Source: Bacteroides faecium (lineage in GTDB: Bacteria > Bacteroidota > Bacteroidia > Bacteroidales > Bacteroidaceae). Taken from it: a stretch of DNA of 64,000 bases. The translations under genes were made by a program, and so were the position numbers. The stretch is taken from positions 3,596,001-3,660,000 of the forward strand of contig NZ_CP050831.1 in assembly GCF_012113595.1 (NCBI RefSeq), written 5' to 3'. Shown here one piece after another: positions 8,488 to 15,952 of this stretch (position 1 is the stretch's first letter; each line of letters begins with the position of its first letter). The notes beneath the pieces are model-generated. The model ran no database searches and was not told the DNA's origin. It worked only from the letters and a program-made list of their open reading frames with translations.

Positions 8488-9186
8488 ATGAAACTATTTA
8501 CAATATCGCTATTATTGGCATTACTTGTGGGTTGTGTGAATAAAGAGGAGAAACGTTATAGATACGTTTGTGATAGTTTGAATAGGCTGGATTTTCCGCC
8601 AAGACAGTTCGACACACTATTCTTTCATAAATATGAAAATGGGGATATAGTTGATACGGTATATCCTGACGGTAGGTATGAATTTATACAAACTTTATAT
8701 AATGGTAATTATTATCACCTGATGCGTGATAAAGATTATCCTGTAGTAAATGCTATGCAATATGATAGAGAAGGGAAATTATTATACTGGGATCAGGAAT
8801 TTCTTCATGGAGAAACCCTCTCTGCTTATACTGTGGAGTATGATAAAAATGGGCAAGTTACTAAATTTTACAATTTAGATGCAGGTGATGAGGGGTATAT
8901 TTATCCCACATATTCTATTCATCAACTACTTGATGAACTAAAAAAAGAAAATATAGATTTGTTCCATAATATCTCCATATACTATTATGGGAAAGACTAT
9001 TTTGATACAGATTCAGTTCCATATAAAAGATGGGGCTGGTATGTAGATATAAAAGATACGATTGATTCCAACGATAACTGTAATATGACCGGGCGGCTAT
9101 ACGACGGGCAATCAGGTGAACTTCTGGATGTATATAGAGGGAAATGGGAAGATTGGCATTTCAATTTTGATAAAGATGTCAAATGA
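8488..9186 (+). CDS. Predicted lipoprotein, unknown function
   Basis: 232 residues with a signal peptide ending in a good lipobox (LLVGC, Cys ~16). The mature part is rich in Tyr and Asp and has short motifs like ENGDIVDTVYPDGRYEF and DREGKLLYWDQEFLHGE that look like YD/MORN-type beta repeats. No catalytic motif is visible. It is AT-rich, like the lipoprotein cargo at 0.8-3.6 kb, and stands alone between two long gaps. Confidence 0.75.
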   Translation: MKLFTISLLLALLVGCVNKEEKRYRYVCDSLNRLDFPPRQFDTLFFHKYENGDIVDTVYPDGRYEFIQTLYNGNYYHLMRDKDYPVVNAMQYDREGKLLYWDQEFLHGETLSAYTVEYDKNGQVTKFYNLDAGDEGYIYPTYSIHQLLDELKKENIDLFHNISIYYYGKDYFDTDSVPYKRWGWYVDIKDTIDSNDNCNMTGRLYDGQSGELLDVYRGKWEDWHFNFDKDVK

Positions 9187-9416
9187 ATTTGCTTCACAGG
9201 ATACCAACCGTCATTTTCCACACCTATAAGGAATCCGGTTACTTAGGATAACTGAACTTAACCGGACAGACGCATTTACACGTTAGGGATTGCAGGGGAA
9301 AGCCCACAGCTCCGGCGAGGACTTGTAACGGAAAGCCCGACCGTTTACGGGAACGCCCAAAGAATATCCCTACCACATATCATGGGACATCGTATTATCT
9401 CCACCTTATTTACCCG
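9187..9416. other. Non-coding gap with dyads in the ICE
   Basis: 230 bases with no gene. It has a CCGGTTA...TTAACCGG dyad (near 9233-9262) and two GGAAAGCCC direct repeats about 40 bases apart. This kind of sequence could hold a transfer or regulatory site, but nothing is certain. Confidence 0.4.
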
Positions 9417-10361
9417 TCACCCTTTCTGTTCGTCCTCAAAAGCGATGGTCTTGGCAAGGAACAGACCAATTACAAACTTCGCTCCATGTTCGATCAATTT
9501 GCGGCGTGTCTGTATGAATCCTTCGCCAGTTGTCAGTAGATCATCAATCAACAGAACGCATTTGTCCTTGATATATTCGGGATGAAATTGCAGGTTGGCG
9601 GTCTTGTCCTGCCCGTGCGTGCCTTTGAGTTGGGGACGGTCGGCGGTGAGCGTGATAGCCCCGTAGCCGTCGGCTACTCCGATGTCCGCCGATAGCTTGC
9701 GGCAAAACTCTTCGTAACGGATGCGATTCTTCTCACGGGTGGATGCGGGAATAGGAACGAGTACGGCACGGTGCTTGTTCTCCTGAATGGCACGGATGCG
9801 GCTGATAGCGATGGAAAAGAGCTTGACGGCAAGGTCGGTTTCGTGCCCGGACTTGAACTTGAAAATAAGGTTGGAAATCTTCTTGCCCTCAAAGGTGATC
9901 TTGTCGTTGCGCCGGACGGGGCAATAATCATACAGGTAAAGGCACAGGCTGCCGTCCAGACGGAAAAAGCCCTGAAAACGGTTATCCAACGGGTAAAAGG
10001 CTTTGCGGAAATCGTTCAGGAAGGTAAAGATGAGAACGTTGTTCCAGAAACGGGCTTCGTCCTCGCTGCCGGACTTCAAATAGTACATGAAGCCTGCCAG
10101 ATGCCCGCTTTCGTACAAGCCCATGCCGATAGTCAGCCTTTCATTGAAACAGGTCTGATTGACGATATACCATCCGCAAGATGCAAACTGCTGTTCGTAA
10201 TCGGAACGGGTTTCGAGCAGGAAATAGAATTTGCCGTCGTCCTCGAAACGGATCACGTACTCGCACCGAAGGGCGACCTTGCATAAAATGCGGTTTTCTT
10301 CCTCGACGGTTTCGAGGGTAAGGGGAAAGGTGTATTGTGCTACAAATATAGGGCGTTCCAT
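9417..10361 (-). CDS. Phosphoribosyltransferase-like protein (ComF-like C-terminus)
   Basis: 314 residues from the chosen start MERPIFVAQYTF; a longer frame exists but the extra N-terminus has no support. The first ~190 residues are unrecognised. The C-terminal part carries a type I phosphoribosyltransferase signature: VPIPASTREKNRIRYEEF, ComF-like, and the PRPP-binding loop VLLIDDLLTTGEGF at about residues 265-280. PRTases transfer or release ribose 5-phosphate from PRPP; here the partner base is unknown. A -7 box TAACTTTG is at 10492-10499. ComF proteins act in DNA uptake, but the large unknown N-terminal domain makes this a separate type. The role in the ICE is not known. Confidence 0.7.
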   Translation of the reverse strand: MERPIFVAQYTFPLTLETVEEENRILCKVALRCEYVIRFEDDGKFYFLLETRSDYEQQFASCGWYIVNQTCFNERLTIGMGLYESGHLAGFMYYLKSGSEDEARFWNNVLIFTFLNDFRKAFYPLDNRFQGFFRLDGSLCLYLYDYCPVRRNDKITFEGKKISNLIFKFKSGHETDLAVKLFSIAISRIRAIQENKHRAVLVPIPASTREKNRIRYEEFCRKLSADIGVADGYGAITLTADRPQLKGTHGQDKTANLQFHPEYIKDKCVLLIDDLLTTGEGFIQTRRKLIEHGAKFVIGLFLAKTIAFEDEQKG

Positions 10362-10491
10362 AGTTAAACGTGTTTGTTCGTTTGCAAAGGAATGGATTCC
10401 CGGAGAACCGACCAATTAAAAACGGAAAAAATATGCCGGCTGCAAGAAAATATGTTGCTTTCTGCACCAATTTACACGGTATCGGACATGA

Positions 10492-10499
10492 CAAAGTTA
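10492..10499 (-). promoter_or_regulatory. -7 box TAACTTTG upstream of the PRTase-like gene
   Basis: On the minus strand it reads TAACTTTG, matching TAnnTTTG, 130 bases upstream of the chosen start. Confidence 0.45.
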
Positions 10500-10549
10500 C
10501 ATACGCAGCGCAAAACAGGGATAAGCGGTAACATTATTGGTATAATGAG

Positions 10550-10915
10550 TTAGATACTGAAACCGGATTTCGGTTTACGGTGCACATTTTTTTGTATTGA
10601 AGCTAACATTTGGTCATAATTCTGTTCGGAAGTCTTTTTTTGTCCATTCTCAATCCACGCCAATAGTTCATCTTCGTAAAAGTAGAGTTTCTTTCCTTTC
10701 TTGTAATAGGGGAGAAGCCCTTTGCGTACAAGGGTATAGATGGTAGACTTGGCTTTTTTGATGATTCGTGATGCATCGTCTATCTCTATCAATACATGCT
10801 TCTCCGATTGCGTTGGTTGAAGTTTCAACACCATTTGTTTTAACTCAGCGACCTGTTCGATCAGATAAGTTATCGCTTGCGGTAACTTATCGAAAGTGAT
10901 TTCATCATTATACAT
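10550..10915 (-). CDS. Helix-turn-helix (excisionase/MerR-like) protein
   Basis: 121 residues. An N-terminal coiled-coil-like helix (ITYLIEQVAELKQMVLKL) is followed by a winged HTH of the excisionase type: IDDASRIIKKAKSTIYTLVRKGLLPYYKKGKKLYFYEDELLAWI (read in sections, residues ~45-90). The tail is basic. Such proteins are common next to integrases in Bacteroides mobile elements and regulate excision or transfer genes. Which operon it controls cannot be told here. Confidence 0.85.
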   Translation of the reverse strand: MYNDEITFDKLPQAITYLIEQVAELKQMVLKLQPTQSEKHVLIEIDDASRIIKKAKSTIYTLVRKGLLPYYKKGKKLYFYEDELLAWIENGQKKTSEQNYDQMLASIQKNVHRKPKSGFSI

Positions 10916-11099
10916 AAGTGCATCTTTTTTTAAGTTCGACGCACAAAGAAAATAAGTGATTTTATGGTGGATTCTTTCACTGGGATATAACTGTTGTAAG
11001 CTTTAATATTGATGATTTTAGTTGTATATCAGGATGTTAAGGTGCATGTAAGGCTGCCCATGTAATGTTGCAGCCCAAAGAGAGAGTAGAAATTAATAT

Positions 11100-11816
11100 T
11101 TATAGTTTCTCCTTAATCTTGATAATGCATGTTCCTTCTGCTCTTAGTTTTCGTTTTATAGTGGAAATCTCACTTTCCTTTAGTCTTTCGGCAAATACCC
11201 GTTTGACAAAAGTTGCTGTCTCTATTCCTGTTTTCTTGAACTGGTTGCCGATATTCCAACCGAAGTGCATTAAATCTATTGATTTTAATGTAGCATCAAC
11301 AGCAATGGGTATTTTTATCTGTTTGCATTCATTCTCGGTAGCATATTGAAAGAAGCGGATATGCTCACAGAGTTGTTGCAACTCACTCTCGGTCAGATAT
11401 AACGCAAGTTCCTGTACGGTGTAGGTGAGGACGTTTTCTAAAACCTTTGCTTGTTCTTGCTGAATCTTCTGCTGAGCAGTCTGTTTATACTCGTCGTAGT
11501 TGGGAACAGAGATTTCTCCGTTGGGCATAGACCCGATAGGCTCGACCTCCGGTTCGCATTCTATTTGCGGATACTTCTTACTAACGGTCCGCTCTATCAC
11601 AGGCAGCAACCATACGTCAATAATGGATTGAAAGCTGAGATAAGCGGCTCCGAGCAACAAACACACTATGACAAAAGCCACAAGTCCGGAAAACTCATCC
11701 ATTTGTAGTTCCGAAATCACAAGCAGGCGCACCAGTACAGCAATGCTGAGTATTGATGCAAATAGAATACTGTAAATAATAATGTAGTCGTACTTTCTTG
11801 CTGCCATATTAATCAA
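11100..11816 (-). CDS. Two-TM membrane protein of mobile-element type
   Basis: 238 residues. Two hydrophobic segments lie at residues ~10-32 and ~42-65, followed by a soluble C-terminal part with a helical Gln-rich linker (YKQTAQQKIQQEQAKVLENVL). The C-terminal ~100 residues contain basic helices. The start could be MINM or the internal MAARKYD three residues later. No enzymatic motif is visible. Its own -7 box (TATATTTG) is at 11834-11841. Function unknown. Confidence 0.7.
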   Translation of the reverse strand: MINMAARKYDYIIIYSILFASILSIAVLVRLLVISELQMDEFSGLVAFVIVCLLLGAAYLSFQSIIDVWLLPVIERTVSKKYPQIECEPEVEPIGSMPNGEISVPNYDEYKQTAQQKIQQEQAKVLENVLTYTVQELALYLTESELQQLCEHIRFFQYATENECKQIKIPIAVDATLKSIDLMHFGWNIGNQFKKTGIETATFVKRVFAERLKESEISTIKRKLRAEGTCIIKIKEKL

Positions 11817-11833
11817 TAGTTATCATTTGTGCG

Positions 11834-11841
11834 CAAATATA
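11834..11841 (-). promoter_or_regulatory. -7 box TATATTTG of the two-TM protein gene
   Basis: Minus-strand TATATTTG, 18 bases upstream of the start at 11816. Confidence 0.55.
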
Positions 11842-11930
11842 TACTAATAACTTATTGATTTAAAATTTCCGGGCTATGTGACAGCTTATGTCGTTGAAGT
11901 GGTAGTCTTTGTCTACCCTTACAAGAGGTA

Positions 11931-11963
11931 AATCCACAATAGCAAAAGTTGCTACTGTGGATT
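11931..11963. terminator. Stem-loop after hipA
   Basis: A 15-bp stem (AATCCACAATAGCAA / TTGCTACTGTGGATT, one mismatch) with a 3-base loop, 11 bases beyond the hipA stop. T-content after the stem is modest, so termination is likely but not certain. Confidence 0.6.
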
Positions 11964-11973
11964 TAAAGACTAT

Positions 11974-13230
11974 TCAATACCGAAAAGCTCCGGCATTATC
12001 TTCTTGTTCAGAACGTGAAATTCCATATTGGGTGGCAAGTTGTTGCCAATTTGATACTACTTTCTTTGTGTGATTTATTATTTCATTCGAGGTTGCATTA
12101 TCTAATCCGAAATAGGCAGCAACACTCAATGCTAATTCGAAGTCAAGAGAATTATCATCTTCTGAAATATTCAGTTTTAATCCCATGCCATGTTCATCTG
12201 GGTTGATGTCGTATGCAGGTGAGAGTGTCCAACCTTTAGGCGTAAGCAGGAAACCATGATTGCGAAGATGGTCATCGCAATTCGATACAGCGATATTGAA
12301 AACGATGCGTCGCCATAATTGTTCGAGATTCTGCGACACATTGTCGCAATTTCGTCCAATCCACTCTGCAAGTTCTAAATAGCTGACGCCTTCTGCCGAG
12401 TTGGTACCATCCGTATAACCCAACAATGTCATAGCAGAAGCAAAATGTATTCGTTTTCCATTTATCCTATCAAATCGTTTTGTGAGAAAAGTATGCTGTC
12501 TGTTGCTGAACTTTTGTGCCCTGCTTTCAGCCATCTCAATACCGCATTTTCTTGCCATCTCTGCGGTAACAGCTTCCCATGCTCCCATATCTTTGGTATC
12601 GTGTCCGCTTGGGAATTTTGCAATCCAAAGTGCTCCATTATTATCCAGAATATTTGCTTTTGGGCGAGCCCCTCCTAATGAGGAACCGGGTGCTATGAGC
12701 ATATTGAGCCACTTGGCATATTCTGCATCGTCTTTCAAATTCTCTTTTTCCAGTTGAAGACTTGCATATTCAAGGTCACGAATGGATGTCCACGGTGGTG
12801 TTGCCATGGCTTTATTATTGTCCATAAATTCATCATCGGGCGATAGTTTAAATCGTAAAGCTCCCATTCGGTTGCCATCGTAAACACCTAATAGATAATC
12901 AGCTTCGGTGAGTGTTCTGCTCGGTCTGTTTTCTAAGCGAGCATTGATCGCTTCCCGTCTGCGCATCAACATACGTCCCCAACGATCCGGAGATGAATCG
13001 AGAAACATTCCAAAATTACTTTTGTCGGCCGGCAAGTATTGTTTTCCTGAGAATTGGGCTAAGTCGGGATCCAAGACTCTGAATTGTTTGTAGGTTAGCC
13101 AGTCAGTGTTATTCTCAAAAGAAAACACTTCTTTGCCGCGTAATACTTCACTATGCAACACACCCATTTGAATTGGAGAATCGCTTTCTTGCCAATCCAT
13201 ATATACATATATATCTTTGATCTGTGCCAT
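11974..13230 (-). CDS. hipA: HipA-type serine/threonine kinase toxin
   Basis: 418 residues, a normal HipA length. Visible landmarks are the N-terminal couple domain (GVYDGNRMGALRF), the P-loop-like GSSLGGARPK (residues ~180-190), WIAKFPS with the ATP-binding Lys, LTKRFDR, and the catalytic loop NIAVSNCDDHLRNHGF with SPAYDINP as the DFG-equivalent. HipA kinases phosphorylate translation-related targets such as glutamyl-tRNA synthetase and cause growth arrest. The gene follows hipB by 3 bases in the usual order, antitoxin first. It probably serves to stabilise the ICE. Confidence 0.92.
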   Translation of the reverse strand: MAQIKDIYVYMDWQESDSPIQMGVLHSEVLRGKEVFSFENNTDWLTYKQFRVLDPDLAQFSGKQYLPADKSNFGMFLDSSPDRWGRMLMRRREAINARLENRPSRTLTEADYLLGVYDGNRMGALRFKLSPDDEFMDNNKAMATPPWTSIRDLEYASLQLEKENLKDDAEYAKWLNMLIAPGSSLGGARPKANILDNNGALWIAKFPSGHDTKDMGAWEAVTAEMARKCGIEMAESRAQKFSNRQHTFLTKRFDRINGKRIHFASAMTLLGYTDGTNSAEGVSYLELAEWIGRNCDNVSQNLEQLWRRIVFNIAVSNCDDHLRNHGFLLTPKGWTLSPAYDINPDEHGMGLKLNISEDDNSLDFELALSVAAYFGLDNATSNEIINHTKKVVSNWQQLATQYGISRSEQEDNAGAFRY

Positions 13231-13233
13231 TTT

Positions 13234-13536
13234 CTATTTTTTTGAAGCTCGTTTTTTTACTGTTAATTTAACGTCTTGCAATCTACGACCAAGTTCATCA
13301 TCTTTTGCGACTAATAAAATATCCTTGTCCAATCCAAGGACTGCTAACACGCGAAAATAATACCCGATAGCGACACCCTCGTCTCCTTTTTCTATCTTGA
13401 TAAGTGTGTTTCGTGATATCCCGGCACGCTCTGCAACTTGTTCTGAAGAGAGGTCACGGCGGAGGCGTGCATATTTGATATTTTCTCCTAAGGTTGTCAG
13501 CGTTCGCTGTTGACTGGGTAATAAAGCTCTTTTCAT
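13234..13536 (-). CDS. hipB: HipB-type XRE antitoxin
   Basis: 100 residues from the start MKRALLPS; the longer frame begins at an Ile-rich stretch with no support. An XRE HTH covers residues ~18-75 (LGENIKYARLRRDLSSEQVAERAGISRNTLIKIEKG in order). The C-terminus is basic (KKRASKK). HipB binds HipA and represses the operon. The -7 box TATATTTG is at 13561-13568. Confidence 0.88.
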   Translation of the reverse strand: MKRALLPSQQRTLTTLGENIKYARLRRDLSSEQVAERAGISRNTLIKIEKGDEGVAIGYYFRVLAVLGLDKDILLVAKDDELGRRLQDVKLTVKKRASKK

Positions 13537-13560
13537 GATTATAATGTATCTGATAATGCG

Positions 13561-13568
13561 CAAATATA
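13561..13568 (-). promoter_or_regulatory. -7 box TATATTTG of hipBA
   Basis: Minus-strand TATATTTG, 25 bases upstream of the hipB start; autoregulation by HipB would act here. Confidence 0.55.
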
Positions 13569-13602
13569 ATTAATATTGTTCATGATTGCAAGCATTATTG
13601 GT

Positions 13603-14736
13603 CTATTTTAGAGAGATCTTATTTGCCGACTCCCGTTTCTTTTCACTTACCAGTTCCGCATATATTTGCGTAGTCGATACGTTCCGATGGGTCAGCATCT
13701 TGCTGACGGTGTAAATATCTGTTCCGGCAGCAATTTGAATGGTCGCAAAGCTATGCCGAAAGCAATGGAAAGTGATATGTTTATTTATCTTAGCTTGCTT
13801 TAGCCAGTTTTTAAGCGGGTAATTTATCATGCTTCGGCTAAGTCCCTTAAACACTTTCCCCGTTCCAACCTCTCCACAAAGTTCGAAAGCCTCGTGGCTG
13901 ATGGGGAGCGTGGCTTCGGTTTTGGTCTTTTGAGTGCGGATACGAATACAATAGCCGTGGTCGGGGGCAATACCGAAGTCCGACCATTGTAGGTTCATGA
14001 TATCACTGATACGAAGTCCTGTCAGACAAGAGAACAGAGAGGCCGCTTTGAGAACAGGGATGTCGCACGGTGTTGCAGCTAACTGTTTCACCTCGTCCAA
14101 TGTTAGATACTCTTTCTTTACGTCCTGACATTCTATCTTATCCAGAAAGTCGTTGATATTCTCACGTAGCAATTTATCACGATACGCTATTTTTAGCAAA
14201 CCTCTGAATGTGGAGTAGTACCCTGCTGCGGAGTTCAGAGATACTTTGTGCCGCGTATGCTTTAGCTGTTTGGCATTCAGCAGATAAGTTCTGAACCGCT
14301 TGCATAGATCAACGTTCACTTCACCAAACGAGCATTTGCCCTGCACGAAGTTAGAAAAATGGGCGTAGACCACTTTCCATTTCTGATCTTTGCTACGCGT
14401 CATTTTGGCAAAGTAGGCTAGGAAATCAGCTTTCATCTTGTGCTTGTCTAAGAAGCCGAACTCTTCATTGATTAACGACTGCACCCGGATACAGCGAATC
14501 GCTTCTGCCTTGTTCAGCATATCGTTGTTGAACTCACGCTCCATTTCATTCTTTGGGTGAGCGTAGATATAGATACCGAGATATTCCCGACGGCTCATTT
14601 GCATCGTTTCGGGGTTACGAACTGCCGGATAATAATCCAGATAAAGTGAAATTTTGTCGTTACGGATCGCTCTTTGACGTACTGTAACTTTGGTACATGT
14701 GTGTGTCATACAATTGTTATTCAAAAAGTTATACAT
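13603..14736 (-). CDS. int: Tyrosine recombinase (ICE integrase)
   Basis: 377 residues; the start may be MYNFLNNN or the internal MTHTCTK nine residues later. The N-terminal arm and core-binding domains span ~1-200 (SAM-like domain with FVQGKCSFGEVN). The catalytic domain has Arg in FSCLTGLRISDIMNLQW, the HxxR box HCFRHSFA, the second His in MLTHRNVSTTQ and the Tyr nucleophile in TQIYAEL. It is the Bacteroides phage-integrase type that moves ICEs. It lies near the chromosomal junction at mnmE, so it is probably the integrase of this ICE. Confidence 0.93.
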   Translation of the reverse strand: MYNFLNNNCMTHTCTKVTVRQRAIRNDKISLYLDYYPAVRNPETMQMSRREYLGIYIYAHPKNEMEREFNNDMLNKAEAIRCIRVQSLINEEFGFLDKHKMKADFLAYFAKMTRSKDQKWKVVYAHFSNFVQGKCSFGEVNVDLCKRFRTYLLNAKQLKHTRHKVSLNSAAGYYSTFRGLLKIAYRDKLLRENINDFLDKIECQDVKKEYLTLDEVKQLAATPCDIPVLKAASLFSCLTGLRISDIMNLQWSDFGIAPDHGYCIRIRTQKTKTEATLPISHEAFELCGEVGTGKVFKGLSRSMINYPLKNWLKQAKINKHITFHCFRHSFATIQIAAGTDIYTVSKMLTHRNVSTTQIYAELVSEKKRESANKISLK

Positions 14737-14797
14737 CTAAATTTGGTGGCAAAGGAAATCAGTGATGCAACGGTGACCACCATCACCGTTGAATAAT

Positions 14798-15706
14798 TTA
14801 CTCTATTTTGGGTGCTTCAAAAAGCTTATCGAGTTCAGGCCGTGAGATCTTGACGTATTTGCCCACTTTTACCCGTGGAATATTGTGATACTTGGCATAA
14901 TGATAAAGTTGATCACGTGTAAGGTTAAACTTCGCCATTGCTTCAGCCACCGTATAATATTGCGGTTCATCGGGCTGAGCTATTCCTTTGGCAATATCAA
15001 AGTGCTTTTTAGAGTAACTTACCATAATCCCCTCTTTCTTTTTAGGAACTGCATTCTTTGAAGCAAGCGTATAGATGGCTGCTAAACTCATACCGAATTT
15101 ATCCTGAATCTCCTGTACGCTGTACCACTCAGTGATTTCCGGGTCAGCAGCTTTCTTGCCGAAATAATTATCAATATGCTTTTTACTCCAGTAAGTTTTA
15201 CCACGATTAAAAGTTCGTGGAATGTTATGCTTCTTAGCAACCACAAATATCCACGAATCAACTACATTATATTTCTCTTTGACTTCGGCGGTGGTGTAGA
15301 ACTCGGTGATAGGAACTTTCTCTTGTGGCAGTCTTTTATTATAGGTAGCACTACTTTCAAAAAGCATATCTATGTCTTTTCTTCTAATAAGTGTCTTTCC
15401 TTTAAATTGAACAGCTTTTATCGTTTCATCTGCCAAATAACGATAGATAGTTGCTCGACTAATCCCTAAAAGCTTGGCTGCCGCAGTAGGAGCGAAGAAT
15501 TCCCTTTGTTCTAAATCCTTCAAGGGTTCATTATACTCCTTGAAGGATAACTCTTTTTGATAGGCGGATATACGCTCTTTTCTAACTCTCTCTTTGTAAG
15601 CTAAGTTGGCACACTTATGAGAACAATAGGCTGTACTCATTTTATGTGCTGTGAAAATCTCTCCACACCACTTACATTTCTTCTGAATGTCAATGTTACT
15701 ACTCAT
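14798..15706 (-). CDS. Zinc-ribbon protein with four HTH (excisionase-like) modules
   Basis: 302 residues. Residues ~10-35 form a treble-clef/zinc ribbon (CKWCGEIF...YCSHKCAN). Four similar winged HTH units follow: FFAPTAAAKLLGISRATIYR (~70-115), FYTTAEVKEKYNVVDSWIF (~137-182), WYSVQEIQDKFGMSLAAIYT (~193-240) and YYTVAEAMAKFNLTRDQLYH (~250-298). Each has a recognition helix and a wing ending in a 'K-x-x-I/F-D' helix. It is probably a recombination directionality factor or regulator working with the adjacent integrase. Its own upstream region carries four GTCTCA repeats at 10-bp spacing, a likely binding array. Confidence 0.82.
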   Translation of the reverse strand: MSSNIDIQKKCKWCGEIFTAHKMSTAYCSHKCANLAYKERVRKERISAYQKELSFKEYNEPLKDLEQREFFAPTAAAKLLGISRATIYRYLADETIKAVQFKGKTLIRRKDIDMLFESSATYNKRLPQEKVPITEFYTTAEVKEKYNVVDSWIFVVAKKHNIPRTFNRGKTYWSKKHIDNYFGKKAADPEITEWYSVQEIQDKFGMSLAAIYTLASKNAVPKKKEGIMVSYSKKHFDIAKGIAQPDEPQYYTVAEAMAKFNLTRDQLYHYAKYHNIPRVKVGKYVKISRPELDKLFEAPKIE

Positions 15707-15710
15707 TTTT

Positions 15711-15887
15711 TCGCTTGTTATTTCGCCAAAACTGTCTCATGGCGTCTCACCACGTCTCATGATGTCTCAATTCTCTTGCACCTATCCGGTGAGAAATAGG
15801 TTGCAAACCTCCGAGACCCAAATACGGTACAAAAATGAGCTGAAAAACGAGTATCAACGATGACTATCGCTAATACGAGCAAAAAGA
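15711..15887. other. Probable ICE end / attachment region
   Basis: This gap separates the last ICE gene from the mnmE terminator. It holds the GTCTCA array, a short dyad AGGTT-GCA-AACCT near 15798-15810 and AT-rich sequence. The exact att core cannot be fixed because the other end of the element is outside the window. Confidence 0.5.
15734..15769. repeat. Four GTCTCA direct repeats with 10-bp period
   Basis: GTCTCA occurs at 15734, 15744, 15754 and 15764, exactly one helical turn apart, so all copies face the same side of the DNA. The array lies 28-63 bases upstream of the start codon of the four-HTH protein and towards the ICE end. A single inverted GAGAC follows at 15813. Confidence 0.8.
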
Positions 15888-15910
15888 AAGGCGCTCATAA
15901 TGAACGCCTT
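15881..15910 (-). terminator. Terminator of mnmE
   Basis: A 10-bp stem (AAGGCGTTCA / TGAGCGCCTT on the minus strand, one G-T pair) is followed by TCTTTTT. It lies 43 bases beyond the mnmE stop. Confidence 0.85.
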
Positions 15911-15952
15911 ATCAATCAATAGTAATATATGCTAATCGTTGGTAATCACCAA

